Positions 9,272-17,823 of a stretch of DNA of 64,000 nt are shown here, one piece after another. The stretch comes from Chelativorans sp. Marseille-P2723. Its GTDB lineage: Bacteria > Pseudomonadota > Alphaproteobacteria > Rhizobiales > Rhizobiaceae. The position numbers were made by a program, and so were the translations under genes. The stretch is from the NCBI RefSeq assembly GCF_902809845.1, contig NZ_CADDWI010000013.1:1024114-1088113 (forward strand), read 5' to 3'. The notes under the pieces are model-generated. The model was given only the letters and a program-made list of their open reading frames with translations. It did no database searches and was not told where the DNA came from. Each line of letters begins with the position of its first letter. The stretch's first letter is position 1.

Positions 9272-10342
9272 ATGAGCCCAATGTCCGAACAGATCTCGCA
9301 AATTCCGGTCACCGTGCTTACCGGTTATCTTGGCTCGGGAAAGACCACGCTCCTTAACCGCATTCTCACGGAAGACCACGGCAAACGTTATGCCGTCATC
9401 GTGAACGAGTTCGGCGAGATCGGCATCGACAACGACCTGATCGTCGAATCCGACGAGGAAATCTACGAAATGAACAATGGTTGCGTGTGCTGCACCGTGC
9501 GCGGCGACCTGGTGCGTGTGGTGGAGGGGCTCACCCGCAGGCCCGGACGCTTCGACGCAATCATCGTGGAGACGACCGGGCTTGCCGATCCTGCACCCGT
9601 CGCCCAGACATTCTTCATGGATGACGACGTGCGCGCAAAGACGAAGCTGGATGCGGTGGTGGCGCTGGTCGATGCCAAACACCTGCCGCTGCGCCTTGAG
9701 GACTCCCGGGAAGCAGCCGACCAGATCGCCTTCGCTGATATCGTGATTCTGAACAAGTGCGATCTTGTGAGCGAGGAGGAGCTGGCACAGGTGGAGGCGG
9801 CAGTGCGCTCCATCAATCCTTATGCGCGCATTCACAAGACCACGCGCGCCGGGGTGGCGCTTGCTGACGTTCTTGACCGCGGCGCGTTCGACCTTAAGCG
9901 CGCGCTCGACAATGATCCGCATTTTCTGGACCATGACGATCCCGACCATGTATGTGGCCCGGACTGCGACCATGACCACCATCATCACCATGGGCATGGG
10001 CACGATCATCACCACCATGATCATGGCAAGCTTTCCGGCATCCATGACACAGGCGTGATCTCCGTCTCGTTGCGCGCCGGAGAGATGGACCCGAAGAAGT
10101 TCTTCCCGTGGATCAACAAGACTGCCCAGATGGATGGACCAAACATCCTGCGACTCAAAGGCATCATCGCCTTTGCCGGCGATTCCGATCGCTACGTAGT
10201 GCAGGGCGTGCACATGATTGTGGAGGGCGATCATCAGAGGCCATGGAAGGAAGGCGAGAGGCGCGAGAGCCGTCTCGTTTTCATCGGGCGCGAGCTCGAT
10301 GCGGAGCGGCTGAAGCGAACGTTCGAGGCGTGCCAAGCCTAG
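9272..10342 (+). CDS. CobW/COG0523-family GTPase (probable metallochaperone) with His-rich loop
   Basis: G3E-family GTPase (356 aa). Walker [13 protein letters not shown] is at residues 18-29, the metal-binding CVCC (CXCC) at 71-74, and NKCD near 160 gives guanine specificity. Between the GTPase and C-terminal CobW domains is a linker of about 35 residues made mostly of His and Asp, with the two Cys of [10 protein letters not shown]. Family members insert or deliver Zn, Co or Fe; cobalamin genes are absent here, so a zinc-type chaperone is more likely. It sits 145 bp before a WD40 gene. Confidence 0.88.
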   Translation: MSPMSEQISQIPVTVLTGYLGSGKTTLLNRILTEDHGKRYAVIVNEFGEIGIDNDLIVESDEEIYEMNNGCVCCTVRGDLVRVVEGLTRRPGRFDAIIVETTGLADPAPVAQTFFMDDDVRAKTKLDAVVALVDAKHLPLRLEDSREAADQIAFADIVILNKCDLVSEEELAQVEAAVRSINPYARIHKTTRAGVALADVLDRGAFDLKRALDNDPHFLDHDDPDHVCGPDCDHDHHHHHGHGHDHHHHDHGKLSGIHDTGVISVSLRAGEMDPKKFFPWINKTAQMDGPNILRLKGIIAFAGDSDRYVVQGVHMIVEGDHQRPWKEGERRESRLVFIGRELDAERLKRTFEACQA

Positions 10343-10393
10343 ATCATTTCAGGATATCATGGAAAGGCTGGAATGATTTAAGTTCTTGTTTTG

Positions 10394-10437
10394 GCAATTC
10401 CGGACGGAAAACCGGTATCCATTCTTCCTGGAATTGC
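10394..10437. repeat. Hairpin-forming intergenic repeat of the type common in Hyphomicrobiales
   Basis: GCAATTCC and GGAATTGC bracket a core containing GGACGGAAAACCGG. I recognise this arrangement as a frequent intergenic palindrome in Mesorhizobium/Brucella-like genomes; that is recall, not a search. Only one copy is apparent in this window. Confidence 0.5.
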
Positions 10438-10487
10438 TTTAGAACCTCCGCCAGCCGATGTTCCGCTCCTCAATACAGGCCTGAAAC

Positions 10488-11462
10488 ATGCCCACCATCG
10501 CGCCGCTCAATCTCGATGGCCACTGCATCGCCGTTGCGTGGCTCAATGAAATTCCCCATTTCGCTCTGGCCGACGGGGTCGTCCACTGGCTCGGCAACGG
10601 CCACAAATGGGCGGAATTGCATGACGGACTGTTGACGGCGCGGCCGATGCCAGACAGTGCTCGGCTGCTGACGGGCGGCGAGGACGGTAGGGTATTTGCT
10701 CTTTCCACCGATGGCAGGGCAGAGCCTGTCGCGGAACTTGGCCGCAAGTGGATCACCAGCGTTGCAGCCGGTCCGCAGGGGGCGGTAGCCTATGCCAGCG
10801 GCAGGGTCGCCTATGTCCGGTTTGCGGACGGCAGGATCCGCGAACTGCAGCACCCGCGCACCGTGGAAGGACTTGCCTTCGCGCCAAAGGGCATGAGGCT
10901 CGGCGTTGCCCGCTATAATGGCGCGACGCTGCATTTCCCCGGCACAGAGGGCACGCCTACGGAACTGGAATGGGCAGGCGCCCACACCGGCATCACCTTC
11001 TCGCCCGACGGCAATTTCCTCGTCACCACAATGCACGAGAACGCGCTGCATGGCTGGAAGCTGACCGATGGAAAGCATATGAGAATGGCCGGATACCCCG
11101 GGAAGGTGAAGAGCTTTTCCTGGAGCGCCAGGGGGCGGTGGCTTGCCACCTCCGGTGCTCCAGCGGCCATTGTGTGGCCGTTCCAGAGCAAGGATGGTCC
11201 CATGGGCAAGGCGCCCCTGGAACTGGGCACGCGCGGCGATACCATGGTGACTCTGGTTGCTTGCCATCCCACGGAGGACATGGTGGCGATCGGCTACAGC
11301 GATGGCATGATCCTTGCCGCACGTATTGCCGACTCAAAGGAGGCGCTTCTGCGCCGGGCGGGGAGCGGGGCCGTGACGGCGATGGCTTGGGACAGCAAAG
11401 GACGCCGGCTTGCCTTTGGCAGCGAAGCAGGTGAATGCGGCATCGTCGACATTTCCGCCTGA
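10488..11462 (+). CDS. WD40-repeat beta-propeller protein
   Basis: A 324-aa protein with repeated WD40-like blades: VHWLGNGHKWAELHDG, ARLLTGGEDGRVFALSTDG, GAHTGITFSPDGNFLVTTMHENALHGWKL, VKSFSWSARGRWLATSG, VTAMAWDSKGRRLAFGSEAG. No signal peptide is seen, so it is probably cytoplasmic. It follows the CobW-type GTPase in the same direction, and this pairing recurs, to my knowledge, in rhizobial and brucella-type genomes, suggesting a role as a partner or scaffold of the GTPase. That function is inference. Confidence 0.75.
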   Translation: MPTIAPLNLDGHCIAVAWLNEIPHFALADGVVHWLGNGHKWAELHDGLLTARPMPDSARLLTGGEDGRVFALSTDGRAEPVAELGRKWITSVAAGPQGAVAYASGRVAYVRFADGRIRELQHPRTVEGLAFAPKGMRLGVARYNGATLHFPGTEGTPTELEWAGAHTGITFSPDGNFLVTTMHENALHGWKLTDGKHMRMAGYPGKVKSFSWSARGRWLATSGAPAAIVWPFQSKDGPMGKAPLELGTRGDTMVTLVACHPTEDMVAIGYSDGMILAARIADSKEALLRRAGSGAVTAMAWDSKGRRLAFGSEAGECGIVDISA

Positions 11463-11559
11463 ACGCTTCTTTTCTTTAAGATTGTAGGCTGTGGTGACAG
11501 TATAAGGCTTGAGATTCCTCTTTGGGAGCAAATCAGATTCAACGTCGGCTTTTGGAGGC

Positions 11560-12062
11560 TGGCGATGGATGGCGAAGCTCTTCGTGACGATCAGCAGGTC
11601 CCAACGGGACGGAAGGGCAAGCTTGGCCTGCGCAGCAATGTCGCCGCTTCTTCAAAGCGCTGTTGTGGATAGGACGTTCGGGCCATGCTGGTGCGATCTA
11701 CCGGTAGAGAGGTTCAGCCTATCAGACGGTGAAGCGTGGCTATTATCGCTGGATCGAGGCGGCGTCTTTGATCGCTTGTTCAAAGCCCTTGCCGGTGATC
11801 CCGACCCTGGAATGGCTGATGATCGATGCCACCCTTGTCTGTGCTCAAGCCGCCGGTGCGGGGGTGTGGCGCAACAGGTGATGGTCGACCGTCCTACGAT
11901 GCGGCTGCCTCTACGACGTTATCCTCGATCAGTGCGGCGAGCACGTCATCCCGCCGCTCCGTCATCGCAACTATCAGCACGACCAAGAAAGGATCGCCTG
12001 CAAGAACCGCTGGGGCATCGGCTTCGTCAAACTCGCAAGCATCATGCTGTGGCTCAAATGAT
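11560..12062 (+). pseudogene. Decayed IS5-family transposase
   Basis: Fragments of an IS5-type DDE transposase can be read in different frames: RRFFKALLWIG (11650-11682), GVFDRLFKALAGDPD (11760-11805), LEWLMIDATLVCAQAAGAG with the first catalytic Asp (11808-11865), VILDQCGEHVIPP, and the C-terminal GFVKLASIMLWLK ending at the TGA near 12060. At least two frameshifts, an internal stop and large internal losses make it non-functional. No terminal inverted repeats were identified with confidence. It separates the WD40 gene from udgX. Confidence 0.75.
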
Positions 12063-12138
12063 TAAGTTGTCACCCACAACCTGGAGTTCGGAACCTTTCC
12101 GGCCTGTACCGCTTGAGCGCGGAAGCCGGAGGTTCGTC

Positions 12139-12756
12139 ATGGTAGCCGATACGCCGGAAGCAAGGCTTGGCACACTCCAGCAGGTGCGCGAGGACGCGCG
12201 GGTGTGCACGCGCTGTGACCTCTACCGCAACGCTACCCAGACGGTGTTCGGGGAGGGAGAAAGCGGAGCACGGGCGCTTTTCGTGGGCGAGCAGCCGGGT
12301 GACCAGGAGGACGTGGCCGGGCGCCCCTTTGTCGGCCCTGCCGGCCGGCTCTTCGACAAGATTCTCGAAGAAGTCGGGATCGACCGTACGAAGACCTATG
12401 TCACCAATGCGGTGAAACACTTCAAGTTCGAGCCGCGCGGCAAGCGCCGCATCCACTCCAAGCCGAACGCCGGTGAGATCCGCGCCTGCCGCTGGTGGCT
12501 CGACCGGGAATTGGCCTTGATTCGGCCCAATATTGCCGTGGCGCTTGGGGCCACTGCCGTCCGGGCGCTGGTGGGCAAGTCCATGGCGATTACCAAGGTC
12601 CGCGGCAGCATCATGGAGAGCATCGAGGGCGTCCCGGTGCTCATCACCGTTCATCCTTCCTTCCTGCTGCGCATTCCCGATGAGGCGGACAGGCGCCGCG
12701 AACGAGAGCGCTTTGCCGCGGACATGCACAAGGTCAAGACCCTGATGAAAGAGTAG
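12139..12756 (+). CDS. udgX: UdgX-type uracil-DNA glycosylase (covalent uracil-DNA binder)
   Basis: A 205-aa family-4-like uracil-DNA glycosylase. The motif GEQPGDQED (residues 50-58) followed by GRPFVGPAGRLFDKIL, and the loop GKRRIHSKP with His106, are the hallmarks of UdgX, whose histidine forms a covalent bond to the sugar at the excised uracil. Cysteines C23 and C26, plus C117, fit an iron-sulfur site. Motif 3 is VLITVHPSFLLR. The ATG at 12139 has a GGAGG site 7 bases upstream; the open frame runs far upstream through transposase debris, which I exclude. Confidence 0.88.
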   Translation: MVADTPEARLGTLQQVREDARVCTRCDLYRNATQTVFGEGESGARALFVGEQPGDQEDVAGRPFVGPAGRLFDKILEEVGIDRTKTYVTNAVKHFKFEPRGKRRIHSKPNAGEIRACRWWLDRELALIRPNIAVALGATAVRALVGKSMAITKVRGSIMESIEGVPVLITVHPSFLLRIPDEADRRRERERFAADMHKVKTLMKE

Positions 12757-12760
12757 GGCC

Positions 12761-14029
12761 TTACCTCACCAGTACTCCCCGGAAGTCGTTAACATTCGTC
12801 CCGGTTGGTCCTGGCGCGAAAAGATCATCCAGCGCATCGAATGCAGCCCAGGCGTCATGCGCGGCGAGCAGAGCCTTGGGGTCATGGCCGCACTTGCGCA
12901 GGCGTGTTGCAGTCAGATGGTCGGCAAAGGCCCCGGCATTACTCTCGGAGCCGTCGATACCATCCGTGTCGGCGGCGAAGGCGGTAATGCCTTCCACACC
13001 CTCGATGGCAACAGCCAGCGAGAGCAGGAACTCGGTGTTGCGGCCGCCACGGCCGCCCTTTCTGCGAAGGGTGACGCTGGTTTCCCCTCCCGAGAGCATC
13101 AGAACCGGCTTGCGGAAGGGGCGGTCGCACAATGCTACCTCGCGGGCAAGTGCGGCATGCATCAGGCCAATATCGCGCGCTTCTCCCTCGATCGCGTCGG
13201 ACAGGATGACAGCATCCACACCTTGCCTTCCCGCCTCGGCGGCAGCCGCCTCAAGCGAGCGGGCGGCGGAGGCGACGATATGCACCTCATTGCCCCGGAA
13301 GCGCGGATCACCGGGCAAGGGAGCATCGGCTGCCGGCGAATACAGGTGCCGTACCGCAGCTTCGGGCAGCTTCAGCCCATATGTCTCGACAATCGCGAGT
13401 GCGTCACTGCGGGTAGAGGCGTCGGGGATTGTCAGTCCGGAGGAGACAAGGGCAGGGTTGTCACCCGGAATGTCGGAAACAATGAGCGAGACCACCCGCG
13501 CAGGATGAGCAGCGGCTGCAAGCCGCCCGCCCTTGATGGCCGATAGGTGCTTGCGCACTGTGTTCATGGCCGCAATGGGCGCGCCAGAGGCAAGCAGTGC
13601 CTCGTTGGTTGCAATCTCGTCGGCAAGGGTCATTCCGTTGGGCGGGCAGGGGAGAAGCGCAGAGCCCCCGCCGCAGACAAGGGCGATGACGAGATCGTCT
13701 TCCGTCAACCCTTGCACGAGTTGCAGGAGCCGCCGCGCACCTTCAAGCCCCGCGGCATCGGGTACAGGGTGCGCCGCCTCAATTACCTCGATCCGCTGCG
13801 TTGACGCACCGTAGCCGTACCGGGTGACAACGGCTCCTTCCACGGGACCGCTATCCCATGCTTCTTCAAAGGCTGCTGCCATCTGCGCTGCACCCTTGCC
13901 AGCGCCGATGACGATGGTCCGCCCCTTTGGTCGGGCAGGAAGAAATGGGGGGAGAACCTTGCGCGGATCGGCGGCTGAGACCGCCGCGTGAAAGATGCTC
14001 TCGAAGAAGGCTTTCTGCTTGTCTTCCAT
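12761..14029 (-). CDS. Glycerate 2-kinase (MOFRL family)
   Basis: A 422-aa type-2 glycerate kinase (GckA/TtuD-like) converting D-glycerate to 2-phosphoglycerate with ATP. Visible are VIGAGKGAAQMA near residue 42, CGGGSALLPCP near 120, NTVRKHLSAIKGG near 155, and the MOFRL domain with SGGETSVTLRRKGGRGGRNTEF near 315 and the closing GPTGTNVNDF. It precedes no obvious glyoxylate genes but lies beside guanine deaminase and PuuD; glyoxylate from ureide breakdown can feed glycerate, so a place in purine catabolism is reasonable. It converges on udgX with a 4-bp gap. Confidence 0.87.
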   Translation of the reverse strand: MEDKQKAFFESIFHAAVSAADPRKVLPPFLPARPKGRTIVIGAGKGAAQMAAAFEEAWDSGPVEGAVVTRYGYGASTQRIEVIEAAHPVPDAAGLEGARRLLQLVQGLTEDDLVIALVCGGGSALLPCPPNGMTLADEIATNEALLASGAPIAAMNTVRKHLSAIKGGRLAAAAHPARVVSLIVSDIPGDNPALVSSGLTIPDASTRSDALAIVETYGLKLPEAAVRHLYSPAADAPLPGDPRFRGNEVHIVASAARSLEAAAAEAGRQGVDAVILSDAIEGEARDIGLMHAALAREVALCDRPFRKPVLMLSGGETSVTLRRKGGRGGRNTEFLLSLAVAIEGVEGITAFAADTDGIDGSESNAGAFADHLTATRLRKCGHDPKALLAAHDAWAAFDALDDLFAPGPTGTNVNDFRGVLVR

Positions 14030-14121
14030 CCAAAGTCCCCTTCAGATATTCCGGCCTTTTCCGCGATGAGCAGCTTTCCAGGCGGTTTCAACTTTCCGCT
14101 GTTTTCAAGGGCAGGTCTAGT

Positions 14122-15438
14122 CTAGACGGGCGGAAGCGCGCTCTTCATCCGTTTGCCCGCGACAAAGGTCTCCACGACGGCGCGGTCATCACCCAGGGTC
14201 TGTAGAACGAACAGCTCTTCCTGCAGGCTCTCCGCCCGCTCCATCCGCAGGCGCATTGCGGGCGTGGCGGAGGAGTTAAGCACCACGAGGTCGGCATCGG
14301 TACCCGGCTCCAGCGTGCCGATGCGGCCGGAAAGGGACAGCGCCTCTGCATTGCCACGCGTGATCTGCCAGAATGAAAGGAGGGGATTCAGCTTCTCGCC
14401 CTGGAGGGCTACGACCTTGTAGCCCTCGTCCATTGTGCGCAGCATGGAGTAATTCGTCCCCCCGCCGATATCGGTCGCCGTGGCAATACGCAGCGGCTTG
14501 TCCCTGCGGCGGAAACGTTGGTAGCCGAACAGGCCCGAGCCGAGGAACAGGTTGGAAGTGGGGCAGAAGACGGCCACCGAACCGGAATCCGCCAACGCGT
14601 CCGTCTCCCTTTCGGAAAGATGGATGCAGTGGCCGAAGAGGCTCTTGTTCCCGAGGAGGCCGTAACGTTCGTAGATGCCTGCATAGTCGGCGCGGTCCGG
14701 AAAAAGCTCGCGCGCAAGCGCGACCTCCGCACGGTTTTCCGAAAGATGGGTCTGCATGTGCAGGCCGGGATGCTCCGCCATCAGGGAGCCTGCGGCTTCC
14801 ATCTGCTCCAGGCTAGACGTAATGGCGAAGCGGGGGGTTACGGCATAGCGAAGCCTTCCCTTGGCGTGCCACTTGGCAATTAGCCTCTTGGTCTCGTCAT
14901 AGCCGGTTCTTGCCGTATCCGTGAGCGCGGCCGGAGCGTTCCGGTCCATCATCATCTTGCCAGCGATCATGCACATATTGCGTTTTGCGGCCTCGGCGAA
15001 GAAGGCGTCGGCGGAGGCCGGGTGCACCGTGCAATAGACAGCCGCCGACGTGGTGCCGTGGCGGACGAGCTCATCGAGAAAACATCCAGCGATGCGGGCT
15101 GCATGGACCGCGTCGCCGAACTCGCTTTCTGCGGGAAATGTGTATGTGTTGAGCCAATCGAGCAGTTCCGCGCCGAAGCTTGCAATCACCTGCATCTGCG
15201 GAAAATGCGCATGCGCGTCGATAAAGCCCGGCAGTAGCAGATGCGGCCGGTGGTCGATGGTCTCCATAGAGGAGCCTGCCGTGCCGGCGATATCCGCATA
15301 CGAGCCGGCAGCCCGGATGGTGCCATTCTCCACAAGTACCGCTCCGTCCTCCTCGTACAGGTAGGATGTGTCGTCCGTTGCGGATTGCGGCTCGGAAAGA
15401 AAGGAAAGCAGGCGTGCTCGGATGAGTGTGGATGTCAT
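14122..15438 (-). CDS. guaD: Guanine deaminase
   Basis: A 438-aa amidohydrolase converting guanine to xanthine and ammonia. The metal site PGFIDAHAHFPQ lies near residue 71, further ligands in HMQTHLSEN near 217 and LFGHCIHLSERE near 255, and the Asp in TATDIGGGTNYSMLRTMDEGYKV near 320. This last block, with the GGGTNYSM run, is typical of guanine deaminases. It is 18 bp downstream of puuD on the same strand, supporting a purine catabolic operon. Confidence 0.92.
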   Translation of the reverse strand: MTSTLIRARLLSFLSEPQSATDDTSYLYEEDGAVLVENGTIRAAGSYADIAGTAGSSMETIDHRPHLLLPGFIDAHAHFPQMQVIASFGAELLDWLNTYTFPAESEFGDAVHAARIAGCFLDELVRHGTTSAAVYCTVHPASADAFFAEAAKRNMCMIAGKMMMDRNAPAALTDTARTGYDETKRLIAKWHAKGRLRYAVTPRFAITSSLEQMEAAGSLMAEHPGLHMQTHLSENRAEVALARELFPDRADYAGIYERYGLLGNKSLFGHCIHLSERETDALADSGSVAVFCPTSNLFLGSGLFGYQRFRRRDKPLRIATATDIGGGTNYSMLRTMDEGYKVVALQGEKLNPLLSFWQITRGNAEALSLSGRIGTLEPGTDADLVVLNSSATPAMRLRMERAESLQEELFVLQTLGDDRAVVETFVAGKRMKSALPPV

Positions 15439-15456
15439 CAGGTTCTCGCTCGCCGC

Positions 15457-16671
15457 TCAGCGCGCCTCTTTGAACCAGGTGACGAGCAGACGGCGCTCGT
15501 CCTCTGTCATGGCAGTAAGATTGCCGGGTGGCATTGCATGACTCAAGCCCGCCTGAAGGTAAATCTCACGCGCATGCGCCGCGATATCTGCGTCCGTCTC
15601 CAATTCCACTCCCTTGGGAGCTGTGCCAATGCCCTCGAAACCGGGCTCTGCCGCATGGCACATCGCGCAGCGGCCAAGTACGGTGTTCCGCACCGCAGGG
15701 AAATGGGCGGAGGCGACAAAACGTTCCTCGGCAGCAGAAGCGCGGCGCTCGCCGGTCAAAACTTGAGGCGCGGTAGACAGCCACATGATGACGACGAAAA
15801 GGATAGCCGAGACCGCCCAGGTCCAGTGAGGATTGCCCTGACGCGCATGAACCGTATTGAAATAGTGCCGGATCAGCATGCCGATGAGGAACACGAGGGA
15901 TGCGATCACCCAGTTGAACTGCGTGCCGAAGGCCAGAGGATAGTGGTTCGACAGCATCAGGAAGATCACTGGCAAGGTGAGATAGTTGTTGTGCAGCGAG
16001 CGTTGCTTGGCCTGTTGCCCGAGCCTTGGATCGGGTTTGCGGCCGGCCTTCAGATCCGCCACAACGATCTTCTGGTTGGGGATGATAATGAGAAAGACAT
16101 TCGCCGTCATGATGGTGGCGGTGAACGCACCCATATGCAGAAAGGCGGCCCGGCCCGTGAAAAGCTGTGTATAGCCCCAACTCATCGCCACCAGCACAAG
16201 GTAGAGCACCAGCATGAGAGCCGTGTCGCTCTTGCCAAGTGACGATCGGCACAGGGCATCGTAAAGAAGCCATCCAAGGCCAATGGAAGCAATGGAAATT
16301 AGAATCGCAGCCGGAGCAGAAACATCGAGCACGTTACGATCGATCAGATAGAGATCGGCGCCAGCATAGTAGACGATGGCAAGCAATGCGAAGCCTGACA
16401 GCCAGGTGGAATAGGACTCCCACTTGAACCAGGTGAGATGCTCGGGAAGCGATGCGGGCGCCACCAAATATTTCTGGATATGGTAGAATCCTCCGCCGTG
16501 GACCTGCCACTCCTCGCCGTGTGCCCCTTTAGGCAGGCCAGGCCGCTGCACAAGGCCTAAGTCGAGCGCGATGAAATAGAAGGATGAACCGATCCAGGCA
16601 ATGGCTGTTACGACGTGGACCCACCTTACGGCAAAGCTCAGCCACTCCCAAATAAGGGCGAAATCATTCAT
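15457..16671 (-). CDS. puuD: Membrane urate hydroxylase PuuD with C-terminal cytochrome c domain
   Basis: A 404-aa inner-membrane protein. About eight hydrophobic helices fill the first 310 residues (RWVHVVTAIAWIGSSFYF at the start), followed by a periplasmic cytochrome c domain with the haem motif CAMCH near residue 345 and a distal Met (SHAMPPGN). PuuD oxidises urate to 5-hydroxyisourate and passes electrons to the respiratory chain. It is the first gene of the leftward cluster puuD-guaD-glycerate kinase. No HIU hydrolase or OHCU decarboxylase genes are in view. Confidence 0.9.
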   Translation of the reverse strand: MNDFALIWEWLSFAVRWVHVVTAIAWIGSSFYFIALDLGLVQRPGLPKGAHGEEWQVHGGGFYHIQKYLVAPASLPEHLTWFKWESYSTWLSGFALLAIVYYAGADLYLIDRNVLDVSAPAAILISIASIGLGWLLYDALCRSSLGKSDTALMLVLYLVLVAMSWGYTQLFTGRAAFLHMGAFTATIMTANVFLIIIPNQKIVVADLKAGRKPDPRLGQQAKQRSLHNNYLTLPVIFLMLSNHYPLAFGTQFNWVIASLVFLIGMLIRHYFNTVHARQGNPHWTWAVSAILFVVIMWLSTAPQVLTGERRASAAEERFVASAHFPAVRNTVLGRCAMCHAAEPGFEGIGTAPKGVELETDADIAAHAREIYLQAGLSHAMPPGNLTAMTEDERRLLVTWFKEAR

Positions 16672-16887
16672 CCCCGCTCCCCGCTTTTATCCGGTTCGTT
16701 CAATCGCTGCCCGCGTCGCGGGCCTCATCTAGCTATCGGCAAAGTGCCGGCCCGCATTTGCACCCTTAGCCGACGTCCCATGCCGAAGTGATGGTATTAC
16801 GGTTTCCACTTCAAACAAAAAGGAATAGAAGCGCGATGACTTTCAAAAAAATATGGAAAATTACGGCCGCTTTAGGCTTCAGGAAGC
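16672..16887. other. Divergent promoter region between puuD and a LysR gene
   Basis: About 215 bp with no coding potential. The stretch 16800-16870 is AT-rich and would suit two divergent promoters. I see no strong palindrome. Confidence 0.4.
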
Positions 16888-17808
16888 ATGGCATATCTCG
16901 ATAATATTGCCGTCTTTGTGCGGGTGGTGGAACTGGGAAGCTTTTCGGCGGCGGGCCGTGACATGCGTATTTCGCCGGCGGTCGCTTCGAGCCGCATCAA
17001 GGAGCTGGAGAAGCGGCTTGGCGTGCGGCTGCTAAACCGCACCACACGGCAGTTGGCGCCAACCGAGCATGGCCGCGTCTTCTACAAGGGCGCAAAAAAG
17101 GTGCTGGAGGCGCTGGAGGAGGCGGAAGCCGCAGTGGCCTCGCTTTCCGGCCAGCCGCGCGGCACGATCCGTGTCACTGCGCCTCTCGGCTTTGGCCGGC
17201 GCTTCATTGCCAGCGGAATTCCGGATTTTCGAGCACAGTATCCTGATATCGAGGTCCGTCTCAGACTTTCAGATCACGACGTGGACATGATGCGCGAGAG
17301 CATCGATGTCGCCTTCAAGCTCGGCGTACTGGAGAATTCCAGCTTGCGAATGCGCGGGATCATGGATTGCGAACGTGTGCTTGCAGCCTCGCCAGAATAT
17401 CTTGCCCGCCGCGGTGAACCCCAGCGCCCGGAAGACCTTGTGAATGACGGCCATGACTGCCTGATGCTGCGGTTCCCCGGCGTGCGGGAGCACTTCTGGG
17501 TGCTGGTCACAGAAGCCGGGCCGCAGAAATTCGAAGTGCGCGGACCCTTTGATACTGATGATGGGGACGTCATTACCGGCTGGGCGTTGGACGGTCACGG
17601 CATCATCAACAAACCACGCTTCGAGATTGAGCCTTACCTGCGCGATGGTCGCTTGAAGATCATTCTTCCAGATACTCCACCCCTGCCGGTGAAGCTCGCC
17701 GCGATTTATCCGCACCGGAATCTGCAGGATCCCAAGTTGCGCCTCATTGTGGACTTTATGGCCAAGCGCTGCCAGCGCATGATTAACGACATCCTGACCG
17801 GGAATTGA
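16888..17808 (+). CDS. LysR-family transcriptional regulator
   Basis: A 306-aa LysR-type regulator. The N-terminal helix-turn-helix reads LGSFSAAGRDMRISPAVASSRIKELEKRLGVRLLNRTTRQL, followed by an effector domain beginning GTIRVTAPLGFGRRFIASGIPDF, which belongs to the subgroup with RVTAP at the linker. It is divergent from puuD, so control of the purine cluster is possible, though this subgroup often controls unrelated genes. Start ATG at 16888; the ribosome site is weak (AGGAAGC). Confidence 0.85.
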   Translation: MAYLDNIAVFVRVVELGSFSAAGRDMRISPAVASSRIKELEKRLGVRLLNRTTRQLAPTEHGRVFYKGAKKVLEALEEAEAAVASLSGQPRGTIRVTAPLGFGRRFIASGIPDFRAQYPDIEVRLRLSDHDVDMMRESIDVAFKLGVLENSSLRMRGIMDCERVLAASPEYLARRGEPQRPEDLVNDGHDCLMLRFPGVREHFWVLVTEAGPQKFEVRGPFDTDDGDVITGWALDGHGIINKPRFEIEPYLRDGRLKIILPDTPPLPVKLAAIYPHRNLQDPKLRLIVDFMAKRCQRMINDILTGN

Positions 17809-17823
17809 TCAGGTCGGCATTTA

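Noticed and set aside
8933-10336. Leftward frame of 467 codons
   Set aside because: It is antisense to the creatininase and CobW-type genes, which have clear motifs; the His-rich residues come from the complementary His/Asp-coding repeat.
11509-12138. Long in-frame extension of udgX
   Set aside because: It runs through IS5 transposase debris. The start at 12139 has a good RBS and gives the normal length.
15241-16242. Forward frame of 333 codons
   Set aside because: Antisense to guaD and puuD, both with clear catalytic or haem motifs.
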